DNA of 35,092 nt from positions 1 to 35,092 of the forward strand of contig PUMJ01000298.1 in assembly GCA_003551305.1 (NCBI GenBank), in the 5' to 3' direction. Positions 8,613-16,214 of this stretch are shown here, piece by piece (position 1 is the stretch's first letter; every line of letters starts with the position of its first letter). Both the position numbers and the translations under genes were made by a program. Source of the DNA: Candidatus Brocadiaceae bacterium (lineage in GTDB: Bacteria; Planctomycetota; Brocadiia; SM23-32). The notes under the pieces are model-generated. The model did not search any database. It saw only the letters and a list, made by a program, of their open reading frames with translations, and was not told the DNA's origin.

Positions 8613-9113
8613 ATGCCTCACGACTCGTCTTCGACCGATCCGCATGCCACCGAGGATGAGACGCGGGCGGGCGTTGTGATGCTGGCGCTTTCCACCTTCC
8701 GCCACTCGGAGCATGCCGTCGCGCTGGCCCTGGACAAGGCCGCTGAAGGCGGGGAACTCGTCATCGCCTACATCGCGGACATCAACGTGGCCCGCTACCT
8801 CGTCGGGACGGATGTCGGCCTGTATCCGGACCTGAAAGAGGAGACTGAGAAGGCACTTCTCGAGGAGAGCGAGCGAAGGGTGCAGTCCAAGATCGAAAGC
8901 ATCGCCCAGAGGGCGGCCGAGCGAGGCGTGCCCGTGCGCACTTACGCGCGCATCGGCCGCTTCGCCCCCGAGTGTATGGAGATCATCGAGCAGGAACAGC
9001 CCGACCTGGTCGTCACCACCCGCTCACAGCGCTCGGACTGGTTCCGCCGCTTCCTGGGCTCCCCGGTGGACAGGCTCCGCCAGCGGGCCGGCCGACCGGT
9101 CATCGAAGCCTGA
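8613..9113 (+). CDS. Universal stress protein (UspA family)
   Basis: A 166-residue UspA-fold protein. It starts with an acidic, low-complexity tail (about 25 residues), then GVVMLALSTFRHSEHAVALA, which matches the first beta strand and helix of the fold. ELVIAYIAD (strand 2), VPVRTYARIGRFAPECMEII and PDLVVTTRSQRSDWFRRFLG follow in the usual order. ATP-binding members carry G-x2-G-x9-G(S/T) near the C-terminus. Here the first two glycines are absent (TRSQRSDW), while the final GSPVDRL is kept, so nucleotide binding is doubtful. The start at 8613 is preceded by GGAAGGAG at good spacing. It has its own promoter, and the next gene also has one, so it is probably transcribed alone. Its signal or partner is unknown. 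Confidence 0.85.
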   Translation: MPHDSSSTDPHATEDETRAGVVMLALSTFRHSEHAVALALDKAAEGGELVIAYIADINVARYLVGTDVGLYPDLKEETEKALLEESERRVQSKIESIAQRAAERGVPVRTYARIGRFAPECMEIIEQEQPDLVVTTRSQRSDWFRRFLGSPVDRLRQRAGRPVIEA

Positions 9114-9150
9114 GTGGTCCCCGGGGGGAATGCACCATGGCCGCTTCCTT

Positions 9151-9179
9151 TTGAACGCAGAACCCGCGCTTGCTAAACT
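9151..9179 (+). promoter_or_regulatory. Sigma-70 promoter for the fucose-isomerase-like gene
   Basis: TTGAAC (9151-9156) and TAAACT (9174-9179) have a 17-base spacer. The start would be near 9186, about 50 bases before the ATG at 9238. Confidence 0.65.
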
Positions 9180-9237
9180 CACGGCCTCACTCGCCGGGCA
9201 GAGGAATCCCGGGCACAACCGATGGAGAAACGCATCT

Positions 9238-10650
9238 ATGGCGGAAGCCAGGGTCAGGATTGGTTTGATGTCGTTCTCGGACGGGCGCCGGCGCGTCCAC
9301 GAGGGACTCCGCCCCCGGATACAGCAATACCAGGACCGCGCTGAGGGGATGATCCGCGCGGCGGGCGCTGAGCCTGCCGTGGCCGAGGAGATCGCATGGT
9401 CGCCCCGGCGGGCGGTCCGGCAGGCCAAACGTCTGCTGGCCCGGGACGTGGCGGCAGTGGTCTTCAATATCTCCGTCTTCTCGTTTCCCAGCTTCGCGGC
9501 GCTGGCGGCGCGAGTCCTGCAGAAGCCCGTGGCCATTCTGAGCGCGGGCGAGGCCGCTCTGCCCGGCATGGGTGGTATGCTGGCTGCGGGCGGGGCCCTG
9601 CACCAGATGGGCTTGTTCCAGCAGCGTATCTGGGGTAAGTTCGGCAGCGAGGAATCACAGAAAAAACTCGACACGTTCATCCGCGCCACTGCCGCCGCGC
9701 ACGCCCTGGAAGGCCAGGTCTACGGCCAGATCGGCGGTCGCTCCATCGGGATGCTCACCGGCGTCTCCTCGTCACCGGCCGAGTGGCTGAGGGTCTTTGG
9801 TGTGGACATAGACCACGCGGACGAATCCGAGATACTGCGACTGGCCGAGGAAGTGGACCCCGCCGAGCGAGCCCGCATCGTGGACTGGCTGGAGGACAAC
9901 GTCCGGAGCGTGCGATACGCCGAGGGCACCAAGCTGACCCGTGAGAACCTGGAATACCAGGCCGCCGCGGCAGCGGCCGTCAAACGCATCGCCCGGGAGC
10001 GCGAGTTCGACTTCCTGGGCATCAAGTGCCATTTCGACCTCTCCGAGTACTACTGCACTCAGTGTCTCTCGGCGGCCTTTCTGCCGAGCTGGCTCGACTG
10101 GGACGGCCACAGAGCCCCCATGGTCTGCGCCTGCGAGGCGGACGGCGACGCCGCCCTGACGATGCAGATACTCCAGCTTATCTCCGGCCTGCCGGCCCTT
10201 TTTCTGGACCTGCGGCACTATGAGGTGGAATCCGGCCACTGGGTGCTGTGCAACTGCGGCGGGCAGTCCGTCTATTACACCCGGCGCAGCGAGCAGCCGG
10301 AGGAGAACCTGAAGGCGGTGGACCTTGTGCCCGTGATCCCGAAGTACGGCGGTGTCGGTGCACACGTCCGTTACGTGGGTTGCGAGGGTGAGATGACCTT
10401 CGCCCGCATCCAGCATGACGAGAAGCAGCCTTCGCTCATCGCCTTCCGGGGGAGGGCGGTGCCCGGCCGGCAGGAGTGGCTGCAGAAGAGTTGCCCCGCC
10501 TGGCCGCACGTTTTCGCCTCCGTCGCTGCAGACCACCAGGAGATCCTGGCGCACCTGCACGCCAACCATATCCACGCGGTGGGCGGGGACTGGCTGGATG
10601 AACTGAAGCTGTTCGCCTGCGTGGTCGGAATACCCTTCAAAGCCCTCTGA
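9238..10650 (+). CDS. L-fucose/L-arabinose isomerase-like protein
   Basis: A 470-residue protein of the fucose/arabinose isomerase superfamily. The N-terminal Rossmann-like half contains RVRIGLMSFSDGRRRVHEGL and VAAVVFNISVFSFPSFAALA. A central SIGMLTGVSSSPAEWLRVFG segment precedes the C-terminal catalytic domain. The metal-ligand region reads CACEADGDAALTMQ with a following LFLDL and LCNCGG, equivalent to the Glu/Asp ligands of FucI. The position normally occupied by His in the HCG-type motif is Asn here. Many proteins annotated this way in Planctomycetes and Firmicutes are not proven isomerases, so the substrate is open. The start is ATG 9238; the longer in-frame start at 9130 precedes the promoter. 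It is followed by the creatininase-family gene after 29 bases, a likely operon. Confidence 0.8.
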   Translation: MAEARVRIGLMSFSDGRRRVHEGLRPRIQQYQDRAEGMIRAAGAEPAVAEEIAWSPRRAVRQAKRLLARDVAAVVFNISVFSFPSFAALAARVLQKPVAILSAGEAALPGMGGMLAAGGALHQMGLFQQRIWGKFGSEESQKKLDTFIRATAAAHALEGQVYGQIGGRSIGMLTGVSSSPAEWLRVFGVDIDHADESEILRLAEEVDPAERARIVDWLEDNVRSVRYAEGTKLTRENLEYQAAAAAAVKRIAREREFDFLGIKCHFDLSEYYCTQCLSAAFLPSWLDWDGHRAPMVCACEADGDAALTMQILQLISGLPALFLDLRHYEVESGHWVLCNCGGQSVYYTRRSEQPEENLKAVDLVPVIPKYGGVGAHVRYVGCEGEMTFARIQHDEKQPSLIAFRGRAVPGRQEWLQKSCPAWPHVFASVAADHQEILAHLHANHIHAVGGDWLDELKLFACVVGIPFKAL

Positions 10651-10679
10651 GGAGCTTCTGCAAGCAGGAAGGCTGCACG

Positions 10680-11465
10680 ATGTGGGAACGGCCCGCCGAG
10701 GAGATGCGGCCCGAACAGATTGTGGCGGCGCGTGACGGCTCCGGCTGCGCGTTCATGCCCGTGGGGCCCGCGTTCGAGTGGCACTCTTTCCACCTGCCGA
10801 TAGGCGCCGACGCGCTCATCGCGGAAGCCGTCTGCCGCTCGGTGGCCCGGCGCGTCGGCGGCATCTGGTTCCGACCGCTTTCGTTCGGGCTGGACTCTTG
10901 GCGCGGTGAGGACCTGCGGGAGCAGTGGGGCTTTGCGCCCGACGAGCGGGTCTTCGGCATGCGGTTCCCGGAACTACCGGTCTGCAGCGAGTACTGCGAG
11001 ACCGAGGAGATGTCGTCCGCCGTGCGCAATCGCCTGCATGCTCTGCGACGAACGGGCTTCCGGCATGTGTTCGTTGTCAACCATCACGGTGGCCGGGGGC
11101 AGTTCGAGATGCTGGATGCCGTGGCCGCCGATGCCTCCCGCGAGGACTTTGCGGTCCGCGCTGTCAGGACGTACGAGTTCAATGACCTGCAGGAGGAGAG
11201 CCTCCTCGTGGGAGGGCACGCCGGACTGGCCGAGACGACCTGGGTTCTGGCGTTCCGGCCGGAACTGGTGGAGCTGGCGAAAGTTCCGGAAGGGGAGTTG
11301 TCCGTGCGCCGGACGGGCATCCTGCACCGGCGGCCTGCCATCGAGGCGCGCCACAACCCTCGCAACGTATCCGCCGACGTGGCCGCCAGGCTTCGGCAGC
11401 GGGTGCTGGACCGCTTCGCCGACTATGTGAGGGAGAGGGCCTGTCTCCCTGATCCGTTACCCTGA
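10680..11465 (+). CDS. Creatininase-family amidohydrolase
   Basis: A 261-residue member of the creatininase / MftE-like family of zinc or manganese amidohydrolases. The N-terminal metal site reads FEWHSFHLPIGAD with Glu33, His35 and Asp44, almost the same numbering as classical creatininase. The second half of the site is FVVNHHGGRGQ (about residue 125) and GGHAGLAETTWV, whose His and Glu match the H-A-G-x-x-E-T motif. One residue is inserted between PVG and the catalytic Glu compared with the usual PVGS-x-EQHG pattern. Family members open cyclic amides or trim small peptides; this one's substrate is unknown. GGAAGG precedes the ATG. It sits between the isomerase-like gene and the DUF6485 gene in what looks like one transcript. 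Confidence 0.88.
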   Translation: MWERPAEEMRPEQIVAARDGSGCAFMPVGPAFEWHSFHLPIGADALIAEAVCRSVARRVGGIWFRPLSFGLDSWRGEDLREQWGFAPDERVFGMRFPELPVCSEYCETEEMSSAVRNRLHALRRTGFRHVFVVNHHGGRGQFEMLDAVAADASREDFAVRAVRTYEFNDLQEESLLVGGHAGLAETTWVLAFRPELVELAKVPEGELSVRRTGILHRRPAIEARHNPRNVSADVAARLRQRVLDRFADYVRERACLPDPLP

Positions 11466-11488
11466 TGTCGAGGAGGTTGCACGAGACA

Positions 11489-11692
11489 ATGGAATGCAAG
11501 AAGGACGAGAATCTGGACCGATGTAACTGCAGCTATCCCGGCTGCTCGCGCAAAGGCATGTGCTGCGAATGCCTGCACTACCACCTGAGGATGCGGCAAC
11601 TGCCGGCGTGCTGTTTCCCGGACGACGTGGAGCAGACCTACGACCGCAGTTTCGGCAAGTTCGCCGAGCTCGTCGGCGAAGGCGCGGTCTGA
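11489..11692 (+). CDS. Small Cys-rich DUF6485 family protein
   Basis: A 67-residue protein with eight cysteines in CNCSYPGCSRKGMCCECL and PACCFP, matching the small DUF6485 family as I remember it. The conserved tail (CFPDDVEQTYDRSFGKF) is also present. The number and spacing of Cys suggests a metal site (iron-sulphur or zinc), but no function is established. I choose ATG 11489 because AGGAGG at 11471-11476 is then an upstream ribosome binding site; the in-frame ATG at 11465 would place that site inside the gene and overlap the creatininase stop. It follows the creatininase gene directly. Confidence 0.8.
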   Translation: MECKKDENLDRCNCSYPGCSRKGMCCECLHYHLRMRQLPACCFPDDVEQTYDRSFGKFAELVGEGAV

Positions 11693-11833
11693 GCGTTCGC
11701 TTCTTGTCCTGCGCTGATCGCTCCGGCCCGATCCTCGCGCGCAGATCCGGCCACTCTTGTTCGCCGGCCCGTGTGGGGGTGGAGGGCCTGTGCCTCGTTC
11801 TAAGCTCCTACTCGTTCAAACCAGAGTGAAAAG

Positions 11834-13528
11834 ATGAAGATCCTGACTGTTCTGCTTTTGGGATTTTGTGCCGCGGCCCTGGCTGCCGGTGCTGTGCACG
11901 CTGAGAACCTCGACCGGAGGGGAGGACATACGGACATGAACGGGAGCGACAGTGGACTGATGATCGGATGGGGCCAGGCGGACATTACCCCCGAGTTGCC
12001 GGCTTTCGTGAGCGGGCAGTTCAACGCGCGTATCGCCGAGAGGGTGCGCGACCCCGTCACGGCCACGGTGCTGCTGCTGGAGTCGGTGCGCGACGGCGAG
12101 CCGCGCGAACGCGTCGTGATGGTCAGTTGCGACCTGAGTTCGATCCAAGCAGAGGTGCTGGAGGGGGTGCGGGAGCACCTGCGCAGGGAACTACCCGAAC
12201 TCGACCCCAACTGCGTCTTTTTGAACGCCACGCACACTCACGCCGGTCCCTACACCGCCATCAGGCCGCGCTACCGGCCGGACTTGCCCGACGACTACGA
12301 AGACACCGACCCCTACGGGTTGGGCGTGAAGGTCACCTCAGCGGCCGAATACGTCGCGTTTGCCACGCGCCGCATCGCCGACGCCGTCCTGCAGGCGTGG
12401 GAGAACCGGGCTCCCGGTGGCGTGGCGTTCGGCCTGGGCCACGCCGTCGTGGGCCACAACAGGCTGACCGCCTACACCGACGGGACGAGCCGCATGTACG
12501 GGGGCACTGACAGCCCCCGGTTCAGCCACCCCGAAGGCTCCGCGGACCACTCCCTTCATGTGCTGGCCACCTACGACACGGACGCGCGCCTGACGGGCCT
12601 TATCGTGAACCTGGCCTGCCCCTCGCAGGTGACCGAGCACCTGTTCGAGATCAGCGCCGACTTCTGGCACGAGACGCGCCAGGAACTGCGCGGCCGGTTC
12701 GGCGAAGACTTGTTCGTGCTCGCCCAGACGGCCCCGGCCGGTGACCAGTCTCCGAGGGACCTGATCAACCGCGCCGCCCAGGAGCGTATGTGGCGGCTGG
12801 CAGACCGAGACCAACGCCGGGACATCGGCGTGCGGATAGCCGACGGGGTCGCCGCTATACTGCCGCACATCGAAAAGGAGATAGACTGGAATCCGCCCCT
12901 GCGGCACCGCGTCGAGACGGTCGAACTCGACCGAAGGCGCATCAGCGAGGCCGATGCGGAGGAGGCCGCCGCCGAGGCGGCGGCCCAGAGGGAGCGGTAC
13001 GAGACCCTGATCCGTGAACATGAAGTGGAACCCGAGGCCGCCAGGCGGGACTCGAGCTGGTACATGCGGGCCGCCGTCAGCGAGGCCGAGCGGCGTGAGC
13101 GGGACGGCACGAAGATCGGTCAGGACGCAGACTCCGTGCGGCGTGACCCGCGCTGGTATGTGCCCATCAGTCGGGCCTACCGCCTTTGGCGACGCAACGA
13201 GCGCGTCGTAAACCGCCTCCGCCTGCAGGAAGAGCACCCGACCATTCCGATCGAGCTCCACGCGGTGCGGCTGGGGGACGTGGCCTTCGGCACGAACCCG
13301 TTCGAGTTCTACCTCGACTACGGCCTCCAGATACAGGCTCGCAGCCGGGCGGTGCAGACGTTCCTGGTCCAGCTTGCCGGGCCGGGTTCCTACCTGCCGA
13401 CGAAACGCTCTATCGAGCGGGGCGCCTACGGCGCGGTGCCGGCCAGCACGGAGGTCGGCCCCGAGAGCGGCCGCACGATAGTTGAATGGACCCTCGAGTC
13501 CATCGAAGGCTTCTGGGCCGGCGAATAG
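11834..13528 (+). CDS. Secreted neutral/alkaline ceramidase-like protein
   Basis: A 564-residue protein with a signal peptide (MKILTVLLLGFCAAALAAGAVHA, cleavage after the last Ala) followed by the neutral/alkaline non-lysosomal ceramidase N-terminal domain. Diagnostic stretches are IGWGQADITPE just after the signal, VVMVSCDLSS, and NATHTHAGP with His134 and His136, the probable zinc ligands. Further on, FGLGHAVVGHNR and VNLACPSQVTEHL lie where the family carries additional ligands. A charged helical insert (about residues 365-440) precedes the last conserved block ending in a region like LGDVAFGTNPFEFY. Family proteins in Planctomycetes and Lentisphaerae are often annotated as ceramidases, but few act on ceramide, so the substrate is uncertain. 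The gap before it (11693-11833) shows no convincing promoter. Confidence 0.85.
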   Translation: MKILTVLLLGFCAAALAAGAVHAENLDRRGGHTDMNGSDSGLMIGWGQADITPELPAFVSGQFNARIAERVRDPVTATVLLLESVRDGEPRERVVMVSCDLSSIQAEVLEGVREHLRRELPELDPNCVFLNATHTHAGPYTAIRPRYRPDLPDDYEDTDPYGLGVKVTSAAEYVAFATRRIADAVLQAWENRAPGGVAFGLGHAVVGHNRLTAYTDGTSRMYGGTDSPRFSHPEGSADHSLHVLATYDTDARLTGLIVNLACPSQVTEHLFEISADFWHETRQELRGRFGEDLFVLAQTAPAGDQSPRDLINRAAQERMWRLADRDQRRDIGVRIADGVAAILPHIEKEIDWNPPLRHRVETVELDRRRISEADAEEAAAEAAAQRERYETLIREHEVEPEAARRDSSWYMRAAVSEAERRERDGTKIGQDADSVRRDPRWYVPISRAYRLWRRNERVVNRLRLQEEHPTIPIELHAVRLGDVAFGTNPFEFYLDYGLQIQARSRAVQTFLVQLAGPGSYLPTKRSIERGAYGAVPASTEVGPESGRTIVEWTLESIEGFWAGE

Positions 13529-13536
13529 CGGCGGGC

Positions 13537-14607
13537 TCAGGGCGAGTGGGTGTCGGTGGCGGTCGGGTCCAGTTCAACCTTGCACGCCCGGCCCGTGAGG
13601 ATGGCCTCCATGGCCTGCTCGATACCCGACAGGGGGAAGGTGTGCGTGATCAGGGGCCGGATGTCCACGTTTCCCTCCGCCAGCAGGGCTTCCGCCTTAC
13701 GCCATGTGCGGTACATGCGGCGCCCGTGCAGGGTCTTCAGAGTCACCTCTTTATGCATGAAGTCGCGCATGACGTTCGTTACCTTGACCGGTGCCTTGGG
13801 GTTGCCCAGCACCACGAGGCGACCGCCTTTGCGCAGGCAGGCCAGGCATTGAGCAACGGCGCCCGCTGCCCCGGAAGCCTCGATGACGCAACCCGCTCCG
13901 TCCCTGGAGGTGGCGTCAAGCACGGCCTCGCGCACATCGGTCTCTCGCGGGTCGAACACGAGGTCTGCCCCCATTCTCCGGGCCAGCTCAGTGCGCACCG
14001 GGTTCACCTCCGTGGCGATGACACGGCGCGCCTGCGCAGCTTTTGCCGCCGCAACGGCCCCCAGGCCGATCGGTCCGCACCCGTAGACCAGCAGATCTTC
14101 GCCCTGCACTTCCGCCGCCTCGACACCCCGCAGCGAGACGCCGAAGGGTTCCAGCAGGGACGCCACCTCCGGCGGCAGGTCGCGCGTGAGCACGTACACC
14201 GAACCGGCCGGGACGCGCGCGTACTCCGCAAAGCAGCCGTCCGTCTGGTGGCCGAACAGGACCAAGTTGCGGCAGATGTGCGGCATGCCATGGCTGCACT
14301 GGTAGCACTGGCCGCATGCAATGTGGGTCTCGGCGCAGGCGCGGACCCCGACGGGAACATTCTCCACCTCGGCTCCCACCGCAACGACCTCCCCGCAGCA
14401 CTCGTGCCCGGGGATGAAAGGCAGGGAAGCGACGAGCCCGTGCACCAGAGGGTCCCACTTGTAGAGCAGGATGTCGGTGCCGCAGACGGCGGCACGCTCC
14501 ACGCGCAAAAGCACCTCGCGAGGGCCGGGTCGGGGCATCTCCTTCTGCAGGACTTCGTAACCGGGTTCGCGTCGCACCTTGGCGACGGCGGTCATGGTTT
14601 CAGTCAA
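13537..14607 (-). CDS. Zinc alcohol dehydrogenase, threonine 3-dehydrogenase-like
   Basis: A 356-residue medium-chain dehydrogenase. The catalytic zinc site is Cys42 (AAVCGTD), His68 and Glu69 (PGHEC); the structural zinc site is CGQCYQCSHGMPHIC (Cys98, 101, 104, 112). The Rossmann glycines are in LLVYGCGPIGLGAVAAAKAA. The C-terminal part (LKTLHGRRMYRTWRKAEALL, then PLITHTFPLSGIEQAMEAI) is close in layout to E. coli Tdh, which oxidises threonine to 2-amino-3-ketobutyrate with NAD. A sorbitol- or sugar-dehydrogenase role cannot be excluded, and no glycine C-acetyltransferase partner is nearby. Translation probably begins at TTG 14607, six bases after GGAG; the ATG at 14595 is too far from that site. 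It lies 38 bases downstream of the radical SAM gene on the same strand. Confidence 0.85.
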   Translation of the reverse strand: MTETMTAVAKVRREPGYEVLQKEMPRPGPREVLLRVERAAVCGTDILLYKWDPLVHGLVASLPFIPGHECCGEVVAVGAEVENVPVGVRACAETHIACGQCYQCSHGMPHICRNLVLFGHQTDGCFAEYARVPAGSVYVLTRDLPPEVASLLEPFGVSLRGVEAAEVQGEDLLVYGCGPIGLGAVAAAKAAQARRVIATEVNPVRTELARRMGADLVFDPRETDVREAVLDATSRDGAGCVIEASGAAGAVAQCLACLRKGGRLVVLGNPKAPVKVTNVMRDFMHKEVTLKTLHGRRMYRTWRKAEALLAEGNVDIRPLITHTFPLSGIEQAMEAILTGRACKVELDPTATDTHSP

Positions 14608-14645
14608 AGTCCTCTCCTTTCGGACAGGAGCCGGGCCGCGGCACC

Positions 14646-16091
14646 TCAGCGCCCGCGCTCCCGGCTCAGGATGTCCCAGTAGGCCCCTCGGGCGCCATCA
14701 CGTATGGCCTCGCACAGGGCCGCGTTGTCGTTGTAGTTGTAGTCCTCGACCTGCTGCGGCGCCGCGGGCGGGAAGAACCTGCGGTCCTCGGCGATGATGT
14801 TCCGCACGAGCCGCGCCGGCTCCGGGCCGAGTTCGGGACTGATGTAGAAAACCGGCATGAGCAAGGGGGCGTCGGGGCCGACCGAACCTCCCAGTACGTG
14901 CACGCCGGGCCGGTTGGGCAGGCCGCCGTCCGCGCGCAGCCGACGGGTGAGCGGTGTGCCGGGATAAAGCCTCACGCCCAGCGCCGCGCCCACGCAGTCG
15001 GGGTCCGTGGCCTTCATGAAGCCGATGCTCTCGCGCACCGTCTCCGGCGTCTCCCCGGGGCCGCCCAGCAGCAGATCAACCATCACGCGCATGCCGTTCT
15101 CTTTGCAGAGGCGCACGGCCCGGGCAATGTCCTGCTTGCCGTGGCGTCGGCCGTAGACGCGCAGCATGTCGGCGCTCGCGCTGTCCGTCCCGAAGTTTAC
15201 CCCCACGCATCCGGCGCGCCGCATGGCACGGGCCAGCTCTACGCTGAAGGGCACTACGGCGGCGTAGGTGTACCACCGGAGGCGTTCGCCCAGTCCGCGC
15301 CGTGCGAACTCCCGGCAGACGGCAAGCGCATGCTCTTCATCGGCGTTGAACTCGCTGTCGCACAGGTGCAGCACGTCCACCCCCCGGGCCAGCAGGCTCT
15401 CGGCTTCGTCGGCGACTTCGCCGGGGGGCCTTCCCCGCACGATGGCCCCTTTGATGAGTGGGTCGGCGCAGTAGGCGCAGTGCCTGTCGCAGCCGCGCGC
15501 GGTTTCCAGACCCACCTGACCGCCCTCGCGGAAGTAGCGCGCGTTGTCCGCTACGTCTCTCGCCGTGGGAAGAGACAACGGGCGCGGATACTCCTGCGGG
15601 TTGATGCGGCACGGGCCACCATCGTGCGGTCGCCAGACCAGGCCCGGCACGTCGGCCGGTTCGCGACCGGCTTCCAGAGCGTCCAGCAGGCGGACGATGA
15701 CGGCTTCCCCCTCTCCGGCGATGCCGAACTCACAGCCGGTCGCCTCCACTATGGCCCGGGGGAAGACGCTGAAACCGGCCCCGCCGAGCACGACCGGGGC
15801 GTCGGTATGGCGCCGAACACAACACAGAATCCCCTGCAGCCCGGGGACGAACGACTGCCCGCTGGGCCAGAAGCAATCGTCGGTATTTCGAAAGCTAACG
15901 CCCACCAGCAGGGGGGTGGCGTTCCTGAGTCCGGCTTCCAACGCCTTCGCGGCGTCCTCGGCCAGGTTCAAGTCTATCAGGCCGACGCGCCGGCCCGATC
16001 GCCGAACGGCGCCGGCCAGGTAGTCCAGCCCGATTGGCGCTATGGGTGGGCGGACCTCGTTGGCGTTGATGAGTATGAGGTCGTCCGGCAT
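14646..16091 (-). CDS. Radical SAM protein with B12-binding-type N-terminal domain
   Basis: A 481-residue protein. Residues 1-150 form a cobalamin-binding-type Rossmann domain (LILINANEVRPPIAPIGLDY, then RVGLIDLNLAED and PVVLGGAGFSVFP). This version lacks the D-x-H-x-x-G lower-ligand motif, as is usual for many B12 radical SAM enzymes. The radical SAM core begins at ETARGCDRHCAYCAD with the 4Fe-4S ligands Cys201, Cys205 and Cys208, and continues with VDVLHLCDSEFN and VMVDLLLGGPGETPETV. Such enzymes carry out methylations or rearrangements; the substrate is unknown. I choose ATG 16091 because AAGGGA lies 9 bases upstream; the ATG at 16100 is too close to it. The Tdh-like gene follows. Its likely cobalamin use agrees with the B12 uptake operon 3.8 kb away. 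Confidence 0.85.
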   Translation of the reverse strand: MPDDLILINANEVRPPIAPIGLDYLAGAVRRSGRRVGLIDLNLAEDAAKALEAGLRNATPLLVGVSFRNTDDCFWPSGQSFVPGLQGILCCVRRHTDAPVVLGGAGFSVFPRAIVEATGCEFGIAGEGEAVIVRLLDALEAGREPADVPGLVWRPHDGGPCRINPQEYPRPLSLPTARDVADNARYFREGGQVGLETARGCDRHCAYCADPLIKGAIVRGRPPGEVADEAESLLARGVDVLHLCDSEFNADEEHALAVCREFARRGLGERLRWYTYAAVVPFSVELARAMRRAGCVGVNFGTDSASADMLRVYGRRHGKQDIARAVRLCKENGMRVMVDLLLGGPGETPETVRESIGFMKATDPDCVGAALGVRLYPGTPLTRRLRADGGLPNRPGVHVLGGSVGPDAPLLMPVFYISPELGPEPARLVRNIIAEDRRFFPPAAPQQVEDYNYNDNAALCEAIRDGARGAYWDILSRERGR

Positions 16092-16111
16092 GGGACGCAT
16101 TCCCTTTGTAG

Positions 16112-16139
16112 TTGCCCTCTCGAGTCCGGCCGGTATTAT
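16112..16139 (+). promoter_or_regulatory. Sigma-70 promoter for the sialate esterase gene
   Basis: TTGCCC (16112-16117) and TATTAT (16134-16139) are separated by 16 bases, about 75 bases before the ATG at 16215. The -10 overlaps a minus-strand TATAAT. Confidence 0.55.
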
Positions 16140-16140
16140 A
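16135..16140 (-). promoter_or_regulatory. Minus-strand -10 element for the radical SAM/Tdh pair
   Basis: A perfect TATAAT on the minus strand (16140-16135), about 45 bases before the ATG at 16091. The best -35 candidate, TGCACA at 16162-16157 with a 16-base spacer, is weak. The element shares its bases with the plus-strand -10. Confidence 0.45.
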
Positions 16141-16214
16141 GACGCCTCAGGCACTTTGTGCATCATACCGGCCAGCGCACGCCTGTGGGCGTAACCCGGC
16201 CGGGGGAGGGAAAG

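Noticed and set aside
11693-11833. Possible tRNA because of GTTCAAACC near 11814
   Set aside because: No acceptor, D or anticodon stems can be found around this T-loop-like string.
14898-16214. Long in-frame extension (439 codons) upstream of the sialate-esterase-like gene
   Set aside because: It is antisense to the radical SAM gene, shows no family motif, and the true start at 16215 has both a Shine-Dalgarno site and a signal peptide.
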